Shown in pieces: positions 41,193-50,425 of a stretch of 64,000 nt of DNA (position 1 is its first letter; every line of letters starts with the position of its first letter). The stretch comes from Alphaproteobacteria bacterium. Its GTDB lineage: Bacteria; Pseudomonadota; Alphaproteobacteria; Micropepsales; Micropepsaceae. Made by a program: the position numbers and the translations under genes. The DNA lies in contig JAFKEU010000007.1 of assembly GCA_017308475.1 (NCBI GenBank), positions 186,001 through 250,000 on the forward strand, written 5' to 3'. The notes below the pieces were generated by a model, which was not told where the DNA came from, did no database searches, and saw only the letters and a program-made list of their open reading frames with translations.

Positions 41193-42209
41193 TCAGGCCA
41201 GGCGCGCGACAGGCTCCCTGGCCGGACTGACGGATGGCTCCCGCACACCATGATATTGGCGATGCCAGTCGACAAATTTTCCAAGCCCGATCTCCAGCGG
41301 GGTGACGGGCGCGAAGTCCAGGTCCCGGCGGCTGTCCTCGATGTCGGCATATGTGGATGGCACATCGCCTGGCTGCATCGGTTCCAGGATCAGCTCCGCC
41401 TTGCGGCCGACAAGGCGTTCAAGCGTGGCGACAAAGTCCAACAGCTTCTGCGGCCTGCAATTGCCCAGATTGTAGACGGTATGGGGTGGGGTGCCCGTTG
41501 CCGGCCGCCGCAACGCCTTGAGCGTTCCCTGGACGATATCATCTATATAAGTGAAGTCGCGCCACATCTCGCCGCGGTTGAAGATTCGAATCGCCCTGCC
41601 CTCTGCGATGGCGCTGGTGAAGGAATAATAGGCCATGTCGGGCCGGCCCCAGGGGCCATACACCGTGAAAAACCGCAGCCCCGTGCAGGGGAAACCATAC
41701 AGGTGAGCATAGGTATGGGCGATAAGCTCGTCTGCGCGTTTGGTCGCGGCATAAAGCGAGCAAGGCGCCAGCACTGGATCGCTGACTGCGAACGGAACCT
41801 TGGTGTTGGCGCCGTAGACGGACGAGGAACTGGCATAAACGAAGTGCGTCAACTGTTTCAATCGCCGCGCCAGCTCCAGCATCGTCACCTGCCCCATCAC
41901 ATTGGAGCGGACATAGGCAAAGGGATTCTCGATCGAATAGCGAACGCCGGCCTGGGCCGCCAGGTGCACAATGGCCGTGATGTCGGGCATTTCATCCGCA
42001 AGCGCCAGGATGGTGTCAGGCTCTGATATGTCGAGCTTGCGGAAGTGAAACCCGCCATGCGGAAGCAGCCGCTCCAGCCGCGCCCGCTTAAGCCCCCGGT
42101 CGTAATAGTCGTTGACATTGTCGACGCCAAAAACCTGCACGCCTTGGGCAAGCAACGCCTGGGCCACGTGGTAGCCGATGAAACCGGCCGCGCCGGTGAC
42201 GAGGATCAT
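41193..42209 (-). CDS. UDP-glucuronate 4-epimerase (extended SDR)
   Basis: Product of 338 residues. Rossmann motif TGAAGFIG (5-12), NVNDYYDRGLK typical of UDP-GlcA epimerases, HLAAQAGVRYS, catalytic Ser with Tyr153 and Lys157 (YAATK), FFTVYGPWGRPDM, and the C-terminal QPGDVPSTYADI followed by PLEIGLGKFVDW. It converts UDP-glucuronate to UDP-galacturonate for polysaccharide synthesis. It is 3 nt downstream of the UDP-glucose dehydrogenase gene, so the pair supplies uronic acid precursors for the neighbouring exopolysaccharide genes. Confidence 0.9.
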   Translation of the reverse strand: MILVTGAAGFIGYHVAQALLAQGVQVFGVDNVNDYYDRGLKRARLERLLPHGGFHFRKLDISEPDTILALADEMPDITAIVHLAAQAGVRYSIENPFAYVRSNVMGQVTMLELARRLKQLTHFVYASSSSVYGANTKVPFAVSDPVLAPCSLYAATKRADELIAHTYAHLYGFPCTGLRFFTVYGPWGRPDMAYYSFTSAIAEGRAIRIFNRGEMWRDFTYIDDIVQGTLKALRRPATGTPPHTVYNLGNCRPQKLLDFVATLERLVGRKAELILEPMQPGDVPSTYADIEDSRRDLDFAPVTPLEIGLGKFVDWHRQYHGVREPSVSPAREPVARLA

Positions 42210-42212
42210 GGC

Positions 42213-43559
42213 CTATTCCGCCGCCACCGAGTCCGCTACCGCCGCGGGCGCGGGTATGACCTGGGCACGGCCGATGCTGATATAGCGGAAGCCATAACTT
42301 CGCATCTGCTCCGGCGCATAGATGTTGCGCAGGTCGACGATCAGTTTCTCCTTGAGAAGGCTCGCCACCCTGACCAGATTCAGGGCGCGAAATTCATTCC
42401 ATTCCGTCAGGAGAACCAGGCCGTCGGCGCCTTCCATCGCCTCATAAGCATCGGCACAGGTGTCGACGTCCATCAGTGACCTGGCCTGCTCCATACCTTC
42501 CGGGTCATAGGCCCGCACATTTGCGCCCATCGCCTTGAGGGCCGGCACGATGGCAAGGCTGGGTGCATCACGCATGTCATCGGTGTTGGGTTTGAATGTC
42601 AGGCCCAGGATCGCCACGGTCCGGCCGGTCAGGTTGCCGCCAAACGCAGCGGCGATGCGGTCGGCCATCGCCAGCTTGCGGGAATCGTTGACAGCCACAA
42701 CCGATTCCACGATCCGCGAGCCCACACCATGATCCTGCGAAGTCTTGAGCAGGGCCAGCGTGTCCTTGGGAAAGCAGGATCCGCCAAAGCCCGGTCCGGC
42801 ATGAAGGAATTTTGAACCAATGCGCTTGTCCAGGCCCACGCCGCGCGCCACGTCCTGCACATCGGCGCCCACCTGTTCGCACAGGTCCGCCATTTCGTTG
42901 ATGAAGGTGATCTTGGTGGCCAGGAAGGCGTTGGACGCATATTTGATCAGTTCCGCGCTTTCGCGGCCGCTGAACAGCATGGGCGTCTCGTTGATGAAAA
43001 GCGGACGATAAATCTCGCGCATCACCTCACGGGCACGTTCGCTGACACAGCCGACCACCACGCGGTCGGGCCGGCGGAAATCCTCGATCGCCGAACCTTC
43101 GCGCAGGAATTCCGGATTGGACGCGACATCGAAATCCGCATCCGGACGTGCAGAACGGATGATCTCCTGCACCCGCCGGCCGGTGCCGACCGGTACGGTG
43201 GATTTGGTGACGACAACGGTATAGCTGTCGAGATGGCGCGCGATTTCCTCGGCGGCGGTAAAGACATAGGACAGGTCGGCATGGCCGTCGCCGCGTCGGG
43301 CCGGCGTGCCCACCGCGATGAATACCGCATCGGCACGCGCAACGGCCGACAGTTCGCTGTCGAAGGACAGCCGGCCCGCGCGCACGTTGGCGGCGATCAC
43401 CTCGTCCAGCCCCGGCTCGAAAATTGGAACCATGCCAGCCTGGAGCGCACGCAACCGTGCCGGATCCTTTTCCACGCACGTCACTTCATGACCGAATTCG
43501 GAGAGACAGGAACCGGAGACAAGTCCGACATAGCCGGCTCCGATCATGACGATGCGCAT
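42213..43559 (-). CDS. ugd: UDP-glucose 6-dehydrogenase
   Basis: Product of 448 residues. N-terminal NAD domain MIGAGYVGLVSG, then FIAVGTPARRGDGHADL, STVPVGTG, ASNPEFLREGSAI, central-helix KYASNAFLATKI (Lys206, Asn210) and catalytic Cys262 in GFGGSCFPKD. The C-terminal UDP-binding domain has LGLTFKPNTDDMRD. It oxidises UDP-glucose to UDP-glucuronate in two steps. The ATG at 43559 (MRIVMIGAG) follows AAAGGA; the upstream in-frame extension duplicates MRIV without a ribosome binding site. Divergent from the acyltransferase gene. Confidence 0.95.
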   Translation of the reverse strand: MRIVMIGAGYVGLVSGSCLSEFGHEVTCVEKDPARLRALQAGMVPIFEPGLDEVIAANVRAGRLSFDSELSAVARADAVFIAVGTPARRGDGHADLSYVFTAAEEIARHLDSYTVVVTKSTVPVGTGRRVQEIIRSARPDADFDVASNPEFLREGSAIEDFRRPDRVVVGCVSERAREVMREIYRPLFINETPMLFSGRESAELIKYASNAFLATKITFINEMADLCEQVGADVQDVARGVGLDKRIGSKFLHAGPGFGGSCFPKDTLALLKTSQDHGVGSRIVESVVAVNDSRKLAMADRIAAAFGGNLTGRTVAILGLTFKPNTDDMRDAPSLAIVPALKAMGANVRAYDPEGMEQARSLMDVDTCADAYEAMEGADGLVLLTEWNEFRALNLVRVASLLKEKLIVDLRNIYAPEQMRSYGFRYISIGRAQVIPAPAAVADSVAAE

Positions 43560-43737
43560 GGCGACAATCCTTTCCTTGGAAACTATGCGCAAAGGCTAAG
43601 GCGGCGTCGTTTCGGATGCTGTGACAAACCCGTGATATATGTTGCAACGCAACCATTATGGGGTGGCAGGGCCGCTGAGCGATGTTAGAGGATCGTTCCG
43701 CAGTAACGGTTTGCAAAGGCAGGGACTAGTTCATCGC

Positions 43738-44856
43738 ATGCGCATGAAGCATCTGGACACCCTGCGCGCGATGGCGCTGGGACTTGTATTGGTCGAACAT
43801 TTCGGCGGCCGCCCCTTGAACGAACTTGTTCCTATTGGTGCGGGATCGGTCGGCGTCGGCTGCTTCTTCACACTCAGCGGCTTCCTGATCACCGGCATCC
43901 TGCTGGAGAGTTTTGACGCGCGTCCCAGCGCAAAGGGGGCCGTCTGGCTCGACTTCTACGCCAGGCGCATGTTGCGGCTGATGCCTGCTTTTTATGCGGT
44001 GATAATCGCGCTGGTTCTTCTGCGCATCGAGCCGGTCGTTCGCAGCTGGCCGTGGGACGCCGCCTACCTGACCAATGTCCATATCGCGCTCGGCGCCCAG
44101 GACACGGTGTTCTGGAGCCTGTCCGTCGAAGAGCAGTTCTATATGGTATGGCCGTTTGTGATCGCCTTTGCGCCCAGGCGCTGGTTGCCGGCGACCATTC
44201 TGGCCATGATGGCGTTCTCGCTGCTGTTCAAGCTCGGCATCGTGATGGGCGGCTTCGATCCACGCTCGGCCACCCGCCTGCTGCCCGGCCATCTGGTGCT
44301 GCTGGGTGCCGGTTGCCTTCTGGCCGTGGTCAGCTATCGCGGCCAGAGCGCCAACTGTTTTACCTGGTATGCCGGATTCAACAGGCGCGCCTTTACGACA
44401 GCCGCGTGGGTTGCGATCGGCGTTGCCATCCTGTCCTGGGCGAGCCTTCCGAAGGAAGGCGGGTTGGTCCGCTATTTCACCAACGACCTGCTCTGCGGAA
44501 CCTTCTATGCCTGGCTGGTGCTGAACTGTGCAATCGGCGTGCGCGGTCCGCTAAAAGGGTTCTTCGACAGTTCGGTCCTGCAGTATGTGGGGCGCATCAG
44601 CTATGGGCTCTATCTGGTTCACAACTGGATGCCGGACATCGTCACCAAGTTTTTTGGCCCGATGCCCAAATTCCAGGCGGCGCCGATCGTGCTGGTATTG
44701 ACCTTCGGCGTCTGTATCCTGTCCTGGCACTTCTTCGAAAAGCCCGTCCTTCGCCTGAAACGCTATTTCTGGAACGCTCCTCTGGATCGGCCCCGGGCCC
44801 CCGACCCCGAGAGGGGGGATCGGGTGGCGGTATCCAGTTCCGCGAATGCCTATTGA
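43738..44856 (+). CDS. Acyltransferase 3 family membrane protein
   Basis: Product of 372 residues with about ten membrane helices. Family marks: HLDTLRAMALGLVLVEHF with the catalytic His near residue 21, GVGCFFTLSGFLITGILL, FYARRMLRLMPAFY, FWSLSVEEQFYMVWP, and late GRISYGLYLVHNW. Such enzymes O-acylate (often O-acetylate) surface polysaccharides. Location between the nucleotide-sugar genes and the export genes supports decoration of this polymer. The ATG at 43738 was chosen because the N-terminal motif begins directly after it; the longer frame adds a non-hydrophobic extension. Confidence 0.88.
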   Translation: MRMKHLDTLRAMALGLVLVEHFGGRPLNELVPIGAGSVGVGCFFTLSGFLITGILLESFDARPSAKGAVWLDFYARRMLRLMPAFYAVIIALVLLRIEPVVRSWPWDAAYLTNVHIALGAQDTVFWSLSVEEQFYMVWPFVIAFAPRRWLPATILAMMAFSLLFKLGIVMGGFDPRSATRLLPGHLVLLGAGCLLAVVSYRGQSANCFTWYAGFNRRAFTTAAWVAIGVAILSWASLPKEGGLVRYFTNDLLCGTFYAWLVLNCAIGVRGPLKGFFDSSVLQYVGRISYGLYLVHNWMPDIVTKFFGPMPKFQAAPIVLVLTFGVCILSWHFFEKPVLRLKRYFWNAPLDRPRAPDPERGDRVAVSSSANAY

Positions 44857-44903
44857 CCCGGCAGCGGCAGACCTCAGAATGACCGACAATTAATCCGTTC
44901 GCC

Positions 44904-46244
44904 GTGGGGATTCGTTTGCGCAAGCATCATTCGGTTGCTGCTCCCATCGGGGGCCTCATATTTTGTGGCCTGTGCCTCGCCGCCACACCGGTACTGGGAC
45001 AAAGTTCCGCCAATCCTGCGGCGATGCCCCAGGTTCCGGCCAACAATCCCGAGAGGGCACGCCGCGAGAGCGGGGCCCTTCTGGAAGGCATGGGGGTCAT
45101 GGACCGGGCCCGGCCCGAATATGACGCGCAGGGCCTTCCCGTGGGCGGCCTGACGCTGTTTCCGACCCTGGCGGCGGCCGGCACTCTCGACGACAATATC
45201 TATCGGGCCGCCGATCCGACCGTGGATTCGCTGTGGACCATCTCGCCGCGGCTCGATCTGCGCTCGAACTGGCTGAACAATGCATTCCAGCTCTACAGCC
45301 AGCTCGACCACTATGCCTATGACAGCCACGACACCGAAACCCGAACCGACTGGATCGTGGGGGGACTGGGGCGGCTGGACCTGGCGCCAGGCAGCTATGC
45401 CATGGTCAGATCCTCCTATTTCGACACGCATGAGTCCCGCACATCGCCCGACCTCTCGCTGACCGCGCTGAGCCCCACCCGATATACCCGCGGCCATGCC
45501 GACGGCACCCTTGTCGGCCAGTTCTCGGCCTTCACCCTGACCGGCATGCTGAGCTATGACCGCTACGACTTCGACAGTACGAAATTGATCGGCGGAGGCT
45601 TCATCGACAATGGTGACCGCAATCGCAACGCGCTGGAAGCGACTGGCCGCGTCTCCTATGAGCTGGCGCCCGAACAGGCGGTGTTCGTACAAATGACCTA
45701 CGACAGGCGCGATTTCGACCGGCAGGTGGACCGCAACGGATTCGACCGCAATTCCGATGGCACGCGGGTAGATGCCGGCGTTTCCATGATGATGACGCCG
45801 CTGATCCGCGGCACCGCCTATGTCGGCTGGCTTCAGCAGAATTACGCCGCGCCTCTGAAGGACGCCAACGGCATCGACTTCAATGCCCAGATCGACTGGT
45901 TCGCCACCGAACTGCTGACCGCGCATCTGACGGCCTCCCGGATCATCGATGACACCACCATCGCCGGAGCCTCATCGGTCGAGGTCAGCCGGGTCGGGGC
46001 CTCGGCGGACTATGAGTTGCTGCGTCCGCTGATCCTGCAGCCCTATGTCCGATATACGGACGAGAATTTCCAAGGCATAACGCGCGACGACCAGATTTCC
46101 GAAGCCGGACTGGAAGCGCGCTATTTGATGAACAACTATCTGGCAGCCTATGTCGGATTTGACTTCCAGAATCGCGCCACTACCGCGACCGGCCGCGACT
46201 TCACCGACCATGTCTTCACCCTTGGCATTCGCGGCCAGTATTAG
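44904..46244 (+). CDS. Outer-membrane beta-barrel protein of the polysaccharide cluster (BBP2/EpsL-like)
   Basis: Product of 446 residues. Signal peptide (GLIFCGLCLAATPVLGQ), a short linker, then alternating aromatic/polar strands from LTLFPTLAAAGTLDDNIYRA through SWRY-like strand pairs to the terminal FTLGIRGQY, whose last residue is aromatic as in barrel proteins. The TLDDNIYRA block is typical of BBP2-type proteins found in exopolysaccharide loci; the likely role is polymer export or surface attachment. The start is uncertain: GTG at 44904 lacks a ribosome site, whereas TTG at 44916 (MRKHHSVAAP) has GGGGA 5 nt upstream. It is convergent with the glycosyltransferase gene, 9 nt apart. Confidence 0.8.
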   Translation: MGIRLRKHHSVAAPIGGLIFCGLCLAATPVLGQSSANPAAMPQVPANNPERARRESGALLEGMGVMDRARPEYDAQGLPVGGLTLFPTLAAAGTLDDNIYRAADPTVDSLWTISPRLDLRSNWLNNAFQLYSQLDHYAYDSHDTETRTDWIVGGLGRLDLAPGSYAMVRSSYFDTHESRTSPDLSLTALSPTRYTRGHADGTLVGQFSAFTLTGMLSYDRYDFDSTKLIGGGFIDNGDRNRNALEATGRVSYELAPEQAVFVQMTYDRRDFDRQVDRNGFDRNSDGTRVDAGVSMMMTPLIRGTAYVGWLQQNYAAPLKDANGIDFNAQIDWFATELLTAHLTASRIIDDTTIAGASSVEVSRVGASADYELLRPLILQPYVRYTDENFQGITRDDQISEAGLEARYLMNNYLAAYVGFDFQNRATTATGRDFTDHVFTLGIRGQY

Positions 46245-46253
46245 GCCCAGGGT

Positions 46254-47033
46254 TCAGCCGTGCGACCTGCGCGGCGTGTCGCGGGCCATTGCCAGGATGG
46301 CGTTGACGTTGGTGGTGGCATAGCGCCAGCCCAGCCGGCGCGGCTCCAGCGCGGCGCGCCAGGCCCATTCTAGTCCCATGGCCTGCACCGCTTCGGGCGC
46401 GCGCGTTCTCAGGCCAGAGAGAAAATCGAACAGCCCGCCGCAGGTCCGCACCCATGTCAGGCTGGGGATTAGGGTGCGAAACCGGTGTGCAAGCATAAGC
46501 TGTTCGGGGTTGCCGACACCGATCCAGAGAATATCCGGGCGCGTGGCGGCGATCTCCTGGGCGACGCGGCCAATATCGGCACGGTCGAAATAGCCGTCGC
46601 GGCCGCCGGCAAGCTGCAGATAGGGATAGAGAATGCGAATGCGCTCCAGCGCCCGGGCGTTCATCTCGGCCGTCGCACCGAGAATGTAAAAACGCATGCC
46701 ATGTCTTGAAGCGGCCTTGGCGGCGTGATGGAACCAGTCGGTGGTGGCGACCCGTTCCGGCAAAGGCTGTTCCGTCGCCAGCCGGGACGCAAAAACCACC
46801 GACATGCCGTCGGGCGCGACATGGTCGGCCGCCAACAGCGCATCGCGGAATTGCGGATCGCTTGCGAACATCGAGACCACCTGACCATTGACGGTGGTTA
46901 CAACCTTGGGCGGCCGGCCCCGGCCCGCCCGCCGGCTGCGCCAGTCGTCCAACATCAACCGGCACCATCCCGACGCCGTCATCCGCTCTACCGGGATGCC
47001 CCCGATCCATACGCGATCATCCAGCTCCGCCAT
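46254..47033 (-). CDS. WecG/TagA/CpsF-family glycosyltransferase
   Basis: Product of 259 residues, GT26. Marks: VWIGGIPVERMT, VVTTVNGQVVSMFASDPQFRDAL, the catalytic-region HVAPDGMSVVFASR, ATTDWFHH, MRFYILGATAEMN, GYFDRADI, DILWIGVGNPEQLML and TCGGLFDFLSG. Family members add a sugar to a lipid-linked monosaccharide; Caulobacter HfsJ in holdfast synthesis is a relative. It is the last gene of the long minus-strand cluster, 2 nt after the beta-helix gene. The ATG at 47033 gives the family-typical N-terminus. Confidence 0.9.
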   Translation of the reverse strand: MAELDDRVWIGGIPVERMTASGWCRLMLDDWRSRRAGRGRPPKVVTTVNGQVVSMFASDPQFRDALLAADHVAPDGMSVVFASRLATEQPLPERVATTDWFHHAAKAASRHGMRFYILGATAEMNARALERIRILYPYLQLAGGRDGYFDRADIGRVAQEIAATRPDILWIGVGNPEQLMLAHRFRTLIPSLTWVRTCGGLFDFLSGLRTRAPEAVQAMGLEWAWRAALEPRRLGWRYATTNVNAILAMARDTPRRSHG

Positions 47034-47035
47034 GT

Positions 47036-48358
47036 CTATCTCCGTTGCGAGAATTTTACGTCCAGCGCATCGCGATAGGCGTTTGCGCCCAGCGGACAGT
47101 CGGTTGTCGATGGCCCCCCCGCCTGCAGATGGGTCTCGCACAGCCATGCGGCGATCCGGAGCACACCGGCCAGGCGCGACGGTTCGAATGGCGCAGAGGG
47201 CACTGCCGCCGGAGCCGTGGTCATGGTCGTGGCATCGAGCGCGTCGGGCGGGGCATCGACAATCCGCTCGCCGCCCCCCTTGACCGCTGCGACGATGCGG
47301 GCATCCACCGGTCCGCGCCGCGCGGGATGTGCGCCGGCATGGGCCAGGACGAAAGCGGCGACATCGGCCGGCGGCGTGAAACCGTCCGGCGGCGCCACCG
47401 GCGGCGCGCTGTCCAGCGGCAATCCGGACCTGTTGGAGATCTCGCCCGGGGCGGCCTTGTTGTCTTTCACGTAGATGCGAGCATCCGGCAGCTTTTGCGC
47501 CATGTCGTCCGGCATCATGACTGCGGTAATATTGGTGTCGCTGTCGGGACCGGCCTGGACCACATTGCCGACGATGGTGGCCTGGAGGGGCGTCGGTGCC
47601 GGGACGCTGTAGAAATGGATCGCGTTTTCGCCCGGATCGAAAATAAGATTGTAGCCGACATAGGCGGATGCTCCGCGCGCAATCACCGGATTGCGGAACA
47701 TGTTGGCGGCAAAAAGGTTTCCGGTAACAGCCACCGCCTGGTCATCCTTGTTGATCAGCATGCCCATGGAGTGCCGGCCCTTTGGATGGCCGGCATGATT
47801 GAGCGCCTCGGCGATGATGCAATTGCGCACCGTCACGCCGCGGACGCCGCCGGCAATGTCGGCGGCCTCGTCGACCGACCAGGACAGGCTGGCATTCTCC
47901 ACAAGCACGTCATGAAGTGCGTGGGTGCCCCCGCCGATGGTGATGGCGTCGCGATTGCCATTGATCTTCGCGTTGGGTCCCGGTCCCGGCCGTACGGCAA
48001 TATGCTGAACGACAAGATCGCTGGCACTCAGGCGCAGCGATCCCCCCGTCAGCGTGATCCCTGGTGCGGGCGCCGTCTGACCCGCGATGGTCGTCTCGCC
48101 CGTCGCCAGCTTGAGGTCCGACGCCAGGCGGATCACGCCACCTACATCGAATACGACAACCTTGGGTCCGCGCGTCATCACCGCCTGGCGCAGGGTACCG
48201 GGACCGGAATCGGCCAGGCTGGTCACATGCAAGATCGCGCCGCCGGCCACCGCCCCGCCATGGGTAACCGCACCTGAAACCAACGGCGCAGCGGTGGCCC
48301 TGCCGCCCACCAGTGCGGCAAACGCGAAAATGGGGAAGAACGGCTTAATGCCGGGCAC
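47036..48358 (-). CDS. Exported pectate-lyase-like right-handed beta-helix protein
   Basis: Product of 440 residues with a signal (FFPIFAFAALVGGRATAA). A PL1-like parallel beta-helix follows: ILHVTSLADSGPGTLRQAV, VVVFDVGGVIRL, ITLTGGSLRLSASDLVVQHI, NRDAITIGGG, VLVENASLSWSVDEAADI, VTVRNCIIAEAL, and IVGNVVQAGPDS. The sequence WSVDEAAD occupies the position of the Asp-rich calcium site in pectate lyases. Lyases coded inside polysaccharide operons (as AlgL for alginate) trim polymer; with galacturonate supplied by the epimerase this fits. The start is GTG at 48358, after GGAGAGG, overlapping the methyltransferase by 14 nt. Confidence 0.8.
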   Translation of the reverse strand: MPGIKPFFPIFAFAALVGGRATAAPLVSGAVTHGGAVAGGAILHVTSLADSGPGTLRQAVMTRGPKVVVFDVGGVIRLASDLKLATGETTIAGQTAPAPGITLTGGSLRLSASDLVVQHIAVRPGPGPNAKINGNRDAITIGGGTHALHDVLVENASLSWSVDEAADIAGGVRGVTVRNCIIAEALNHAGHPKGRHSMGMLINKDDQAVAVTGNLFAANMFRNPVIARGASAYVGYNLIFDPGENAIHFYSVPAPTPLQATIVGNVVQAGPDSDTNITAVMMPDDMAQKLPDARIYVKDNKAAPGEISNRSGLPLDSAPPVAPPDGFTPPADVAAFVLAHAGAHPARRGPVDARIVAAVKGGGERIVDAPPDALDATTMTTAPAAVPSAPFEPSRLAGVLRIAAWLCETHLQAGGPSTTDCPLGANAYRDALDVKFSQRR

Positions 48359-49070
48359 GGGCCCTCTCCTTCTTCAATTCCAGCAGCCGAGCGTGCACGG
48401 CGGCATCGTTGGTGCTGGCATAGGTGGGGCCGCCCGCAAGGCAATAGGGCACCCGAAGGCCGAGCGCGCGGACAAGCCGTGCCGGGCGATCGTAATGCAG
48501 GTCCGCCAGGGACAGGTTGTAGCGGAAGCGTCGAGCCAGGAAGTGGCGGAAACCCCGGTTGCTGAAGCGGCGGAAATGAGGGTCCTCCCACTCCGCGTTG
48601 TTCTTGTGGAAGGAGACCGTGTCGCTCCTGTCCCACATCACTTTCATCACATGGCCCAGGCGATACTCGTTCGGCACATGACTGAACAGGACGCCATGCC
48701 CTCCGAGCAGCACGGCGATGTTTTCCAGGGCACGATCGGGATTAATCAGATGCTCGAAGACATCCGAACAGATCGCCACGTCCGCGGGTGCCAGGTCGGC
48801 CAGCGTATCCTTTTCCAGGTCGCGACGGAAGAAGCCGATGCCCCGCTCGCGGAAGGCATCGGCATAGCGAAGGCCGATGTCCACCGCCACCCGGCGCTCG
48901 GCATCCACCTGCTCCAGGAATTCGGGCGCTCCCGCCCCCAGTTCGATCACCGAATAGGGCGCCAGGTCCCGGATGAAGGACAGATAGAGCTTGCGCCAGC
49001 CGCCGATACCCTTGGACTTGAAACTTGTGTCGAGATAGGCGCCGGCATCGTACAGGGCAGCGTCAGACAT
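48345..49070 (-). CDS. SAM-dependent methyltransferase of the polysaccharide cluster
   Basis: Product of 241 residues, class I Rossmann methyltransferase: motif I VIELGAGAPEFL, motif II acidic RVAVDIGLRYA, motif IV/post DVAICSDVFEHLINPDRAL and FSHVPNEYRLGHV. Its likely target is a sugar residue or glycan end group, where methylation can cap chain growth (inference). The ATG at 49070 follows AAGGAG. It overlaps the flippase gene by 8 nt and the beta-helix gene by 14 nt. Confidence 0.85.
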   Translation of the reverse strand: MSDAALYDAGAYLDTSFKSKGIGGWRKLYLSFIRDLAPYSVIELGAGAPEFLEQVDAERRVAVDIGLRYADAFRERGIGFFRRDLEKDTLADLAPADVAICSDVFEHLINPDRALENIAVLLGGHGVLFSHVPNEYRLGHVMKVMWDRSDTVSFHKNNAEWEDPHFRRFSNRGFRHFLARRFRYNLSLADLHYDRPARLVRALGLRVPYCLAGGPTYASTNDAAVHARLLELKKERARARH

Positions 49071-50421
49071 AGGTTTCTCCTTCTCGGACGATATCGAAGG
49101 CGGCAGCCACCGGACGGGCGGGCGCCGTCAGCGCCCCGTCGTACCGGATCGCGGCGAACAGTCCGGTGGCAATGACGGCCAGGTGGTAAACGATGCTGAG
49201 GCCGCAAAAGGCGGCCACCGCGGTGAGCGGACTGGCGTGATGGGCCGCCAGCAGCGGAATTACAAAGACACGGGAGGCAAACAGCGCGTCCACCATCAGG
49301 CTGAGCTTCTGAACCCGCAGCACGGTGGTCAGCGTGGCGAGCGGCAGCGAGGTCAGACGAACCGCAGCCCAAAAGCCCAGCACAAAGGCAAAATCAGCCG
49401 ATGGCTCCCAACGCGCGCCGAACAGAATGCGGAACAGGGGATGGGCCGTCAGCGCCAGCACCACCACACCCGCGACGACCGGCGTGCCCACTGCCGCAGT
49501 ATAAAGAAGTGCTGCGCGCGTCAGGCGCTTGCGCTCCTGAACCCTGAGTGCGAACTGGCGCAGCGGCACGCGGCCGAGCGCGTCGCCCAGGAGCATGCCG
49601 GGCCGCTCGACCAGACGCTGGGCAAAGAAATAGAAGCCCGCCACTGTCGGGCCATAGGCACCCAGCAGAAACGCCGCCGGAAGCATGGTTGCGCCGCGCA
49701 CCAGAAGCTGGCGCGGCACCTGAAGCAGAAAGTCGCGGTAGGTCCGGCCCACGGCGACCATCGCGCGAATCCGCGTCCCACCAATGTCGCGTAGACGAAA
49801 ACCTTCCGGCTGGCCTCGCGCCACCCACAATTGGCTTGCCCACAGCCCCAGTACCCGCCCCAACAGAAGACCTTCGCTGGCCATGCCGGCGAGCGCCAAG
49901 CCGATCTGGAATGCGGCAGGCACCAGGGTCTGGCTGAACTTGCACACCGCCACCGCGCCATACTGGCCAGCCCGCGAATGGCTGGAGGACAGGATGTTGA
50001 GCTGAGCGGTCAGCGCGGTCGCCGCCAGACAATACAAGTAGAAATCGGCGGGCAGCGTGCGGCCCAACAGTCGCGGAGCAAGATGCTGCACCAACGCCAG
50101 CAAGCCAACTACCACGACCGGCGTGACAAGGCTGAGCAGCAGGGACAGCCGGAACAGATGTACCGCTGCGCGCCGGCTGCGCGGCAGAACGACGGCCATT
50201 TCATAACAGAGTCCGGCCACCGATCCGCCAATGGTGCTGATCGTCAGCAACAACGAGAAAACGCCGAACGCTGCCGGCGAAAACAGCCGCGACAGCCACG
50301 GCGCAGTTGCCAGCAGCACCACCTGAGCGGCGATGCTGCCGAAGGTCAATATGCCGGCATGCCGCGCCTCGGGCCGACGCGTCAGCTTCAGAAATGAGCC
50401 GGTGACTTTCGCAAGGGCCAT
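49063..50421 (-). CDS. Polysaccharide flippase (Wzx/MOP superfamily)
   Basis: Product of 452 residues with 11-12 predicted membrane helices (for example APWLSRLFSPAAFGVFSLLL, SLLLSLVTPVVVVGLLALV, LLGAYGPTVAGFYFFAQR, PVVAGVVVLALTAHPLFRI). The SPAAFGVFSLLLTIS start and GFYFFAQRLVERP are typical of lipid-linked repeat-unit flippases. It should move undecaprenyl-linked units to the periplasmic face. The ATG at 50421 has GGTGA upstream; a TTG 21 nt earlier is possible. It lies 4 nt after a glycosyltransferase gene. Confidence 0.88.
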   Translation of the reverse strand: MALAKVTGSFLKLTRRPEARHAGILTFGSIAAQVVLLATAPWLSRLFSPAAFGVFSLLLTISTIGGSVAGLCYEMAVVLPRSRRAAVHLFRLSLLLSLVTPVVVVGLLALVQHLAPRLLGRTLPADFYLYCLAATALTAQLNILSSSHSRAGQYGAVAVCKFSQTLVPAAFQIGLALAGMASEGLLLGRVLGLWASQLWVARGQPEGFRLRDIGGTRIRAMVAVGRTYRDFLLQVPRQLLVRGATMLPAAFLLGAYGPTVAGFYFFAQRLVERPGMLLGDALGRVPLRQFALRVQERKRLTRAALLYTAAVGTPVVAGVVVLALTAHPLFRILFGARWEPSADFAFVLGFWAAVRLTSLPLATLTTVLRVQKLSLMVDALFASRVFVIPLLAAHHASPLTAVAAFCGLSIVYHLAVIATGLFAAIRYDGALTAPARPVAAAFDIVREGETYV

Positions 50422-50425
50422 CCGT

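Noticed and set aside
44800..44822. GC-rich inverted repeat near the acyltransferase 3' end as a terminator
   Set aside because: It lies inside the coding sequence and has no T run.
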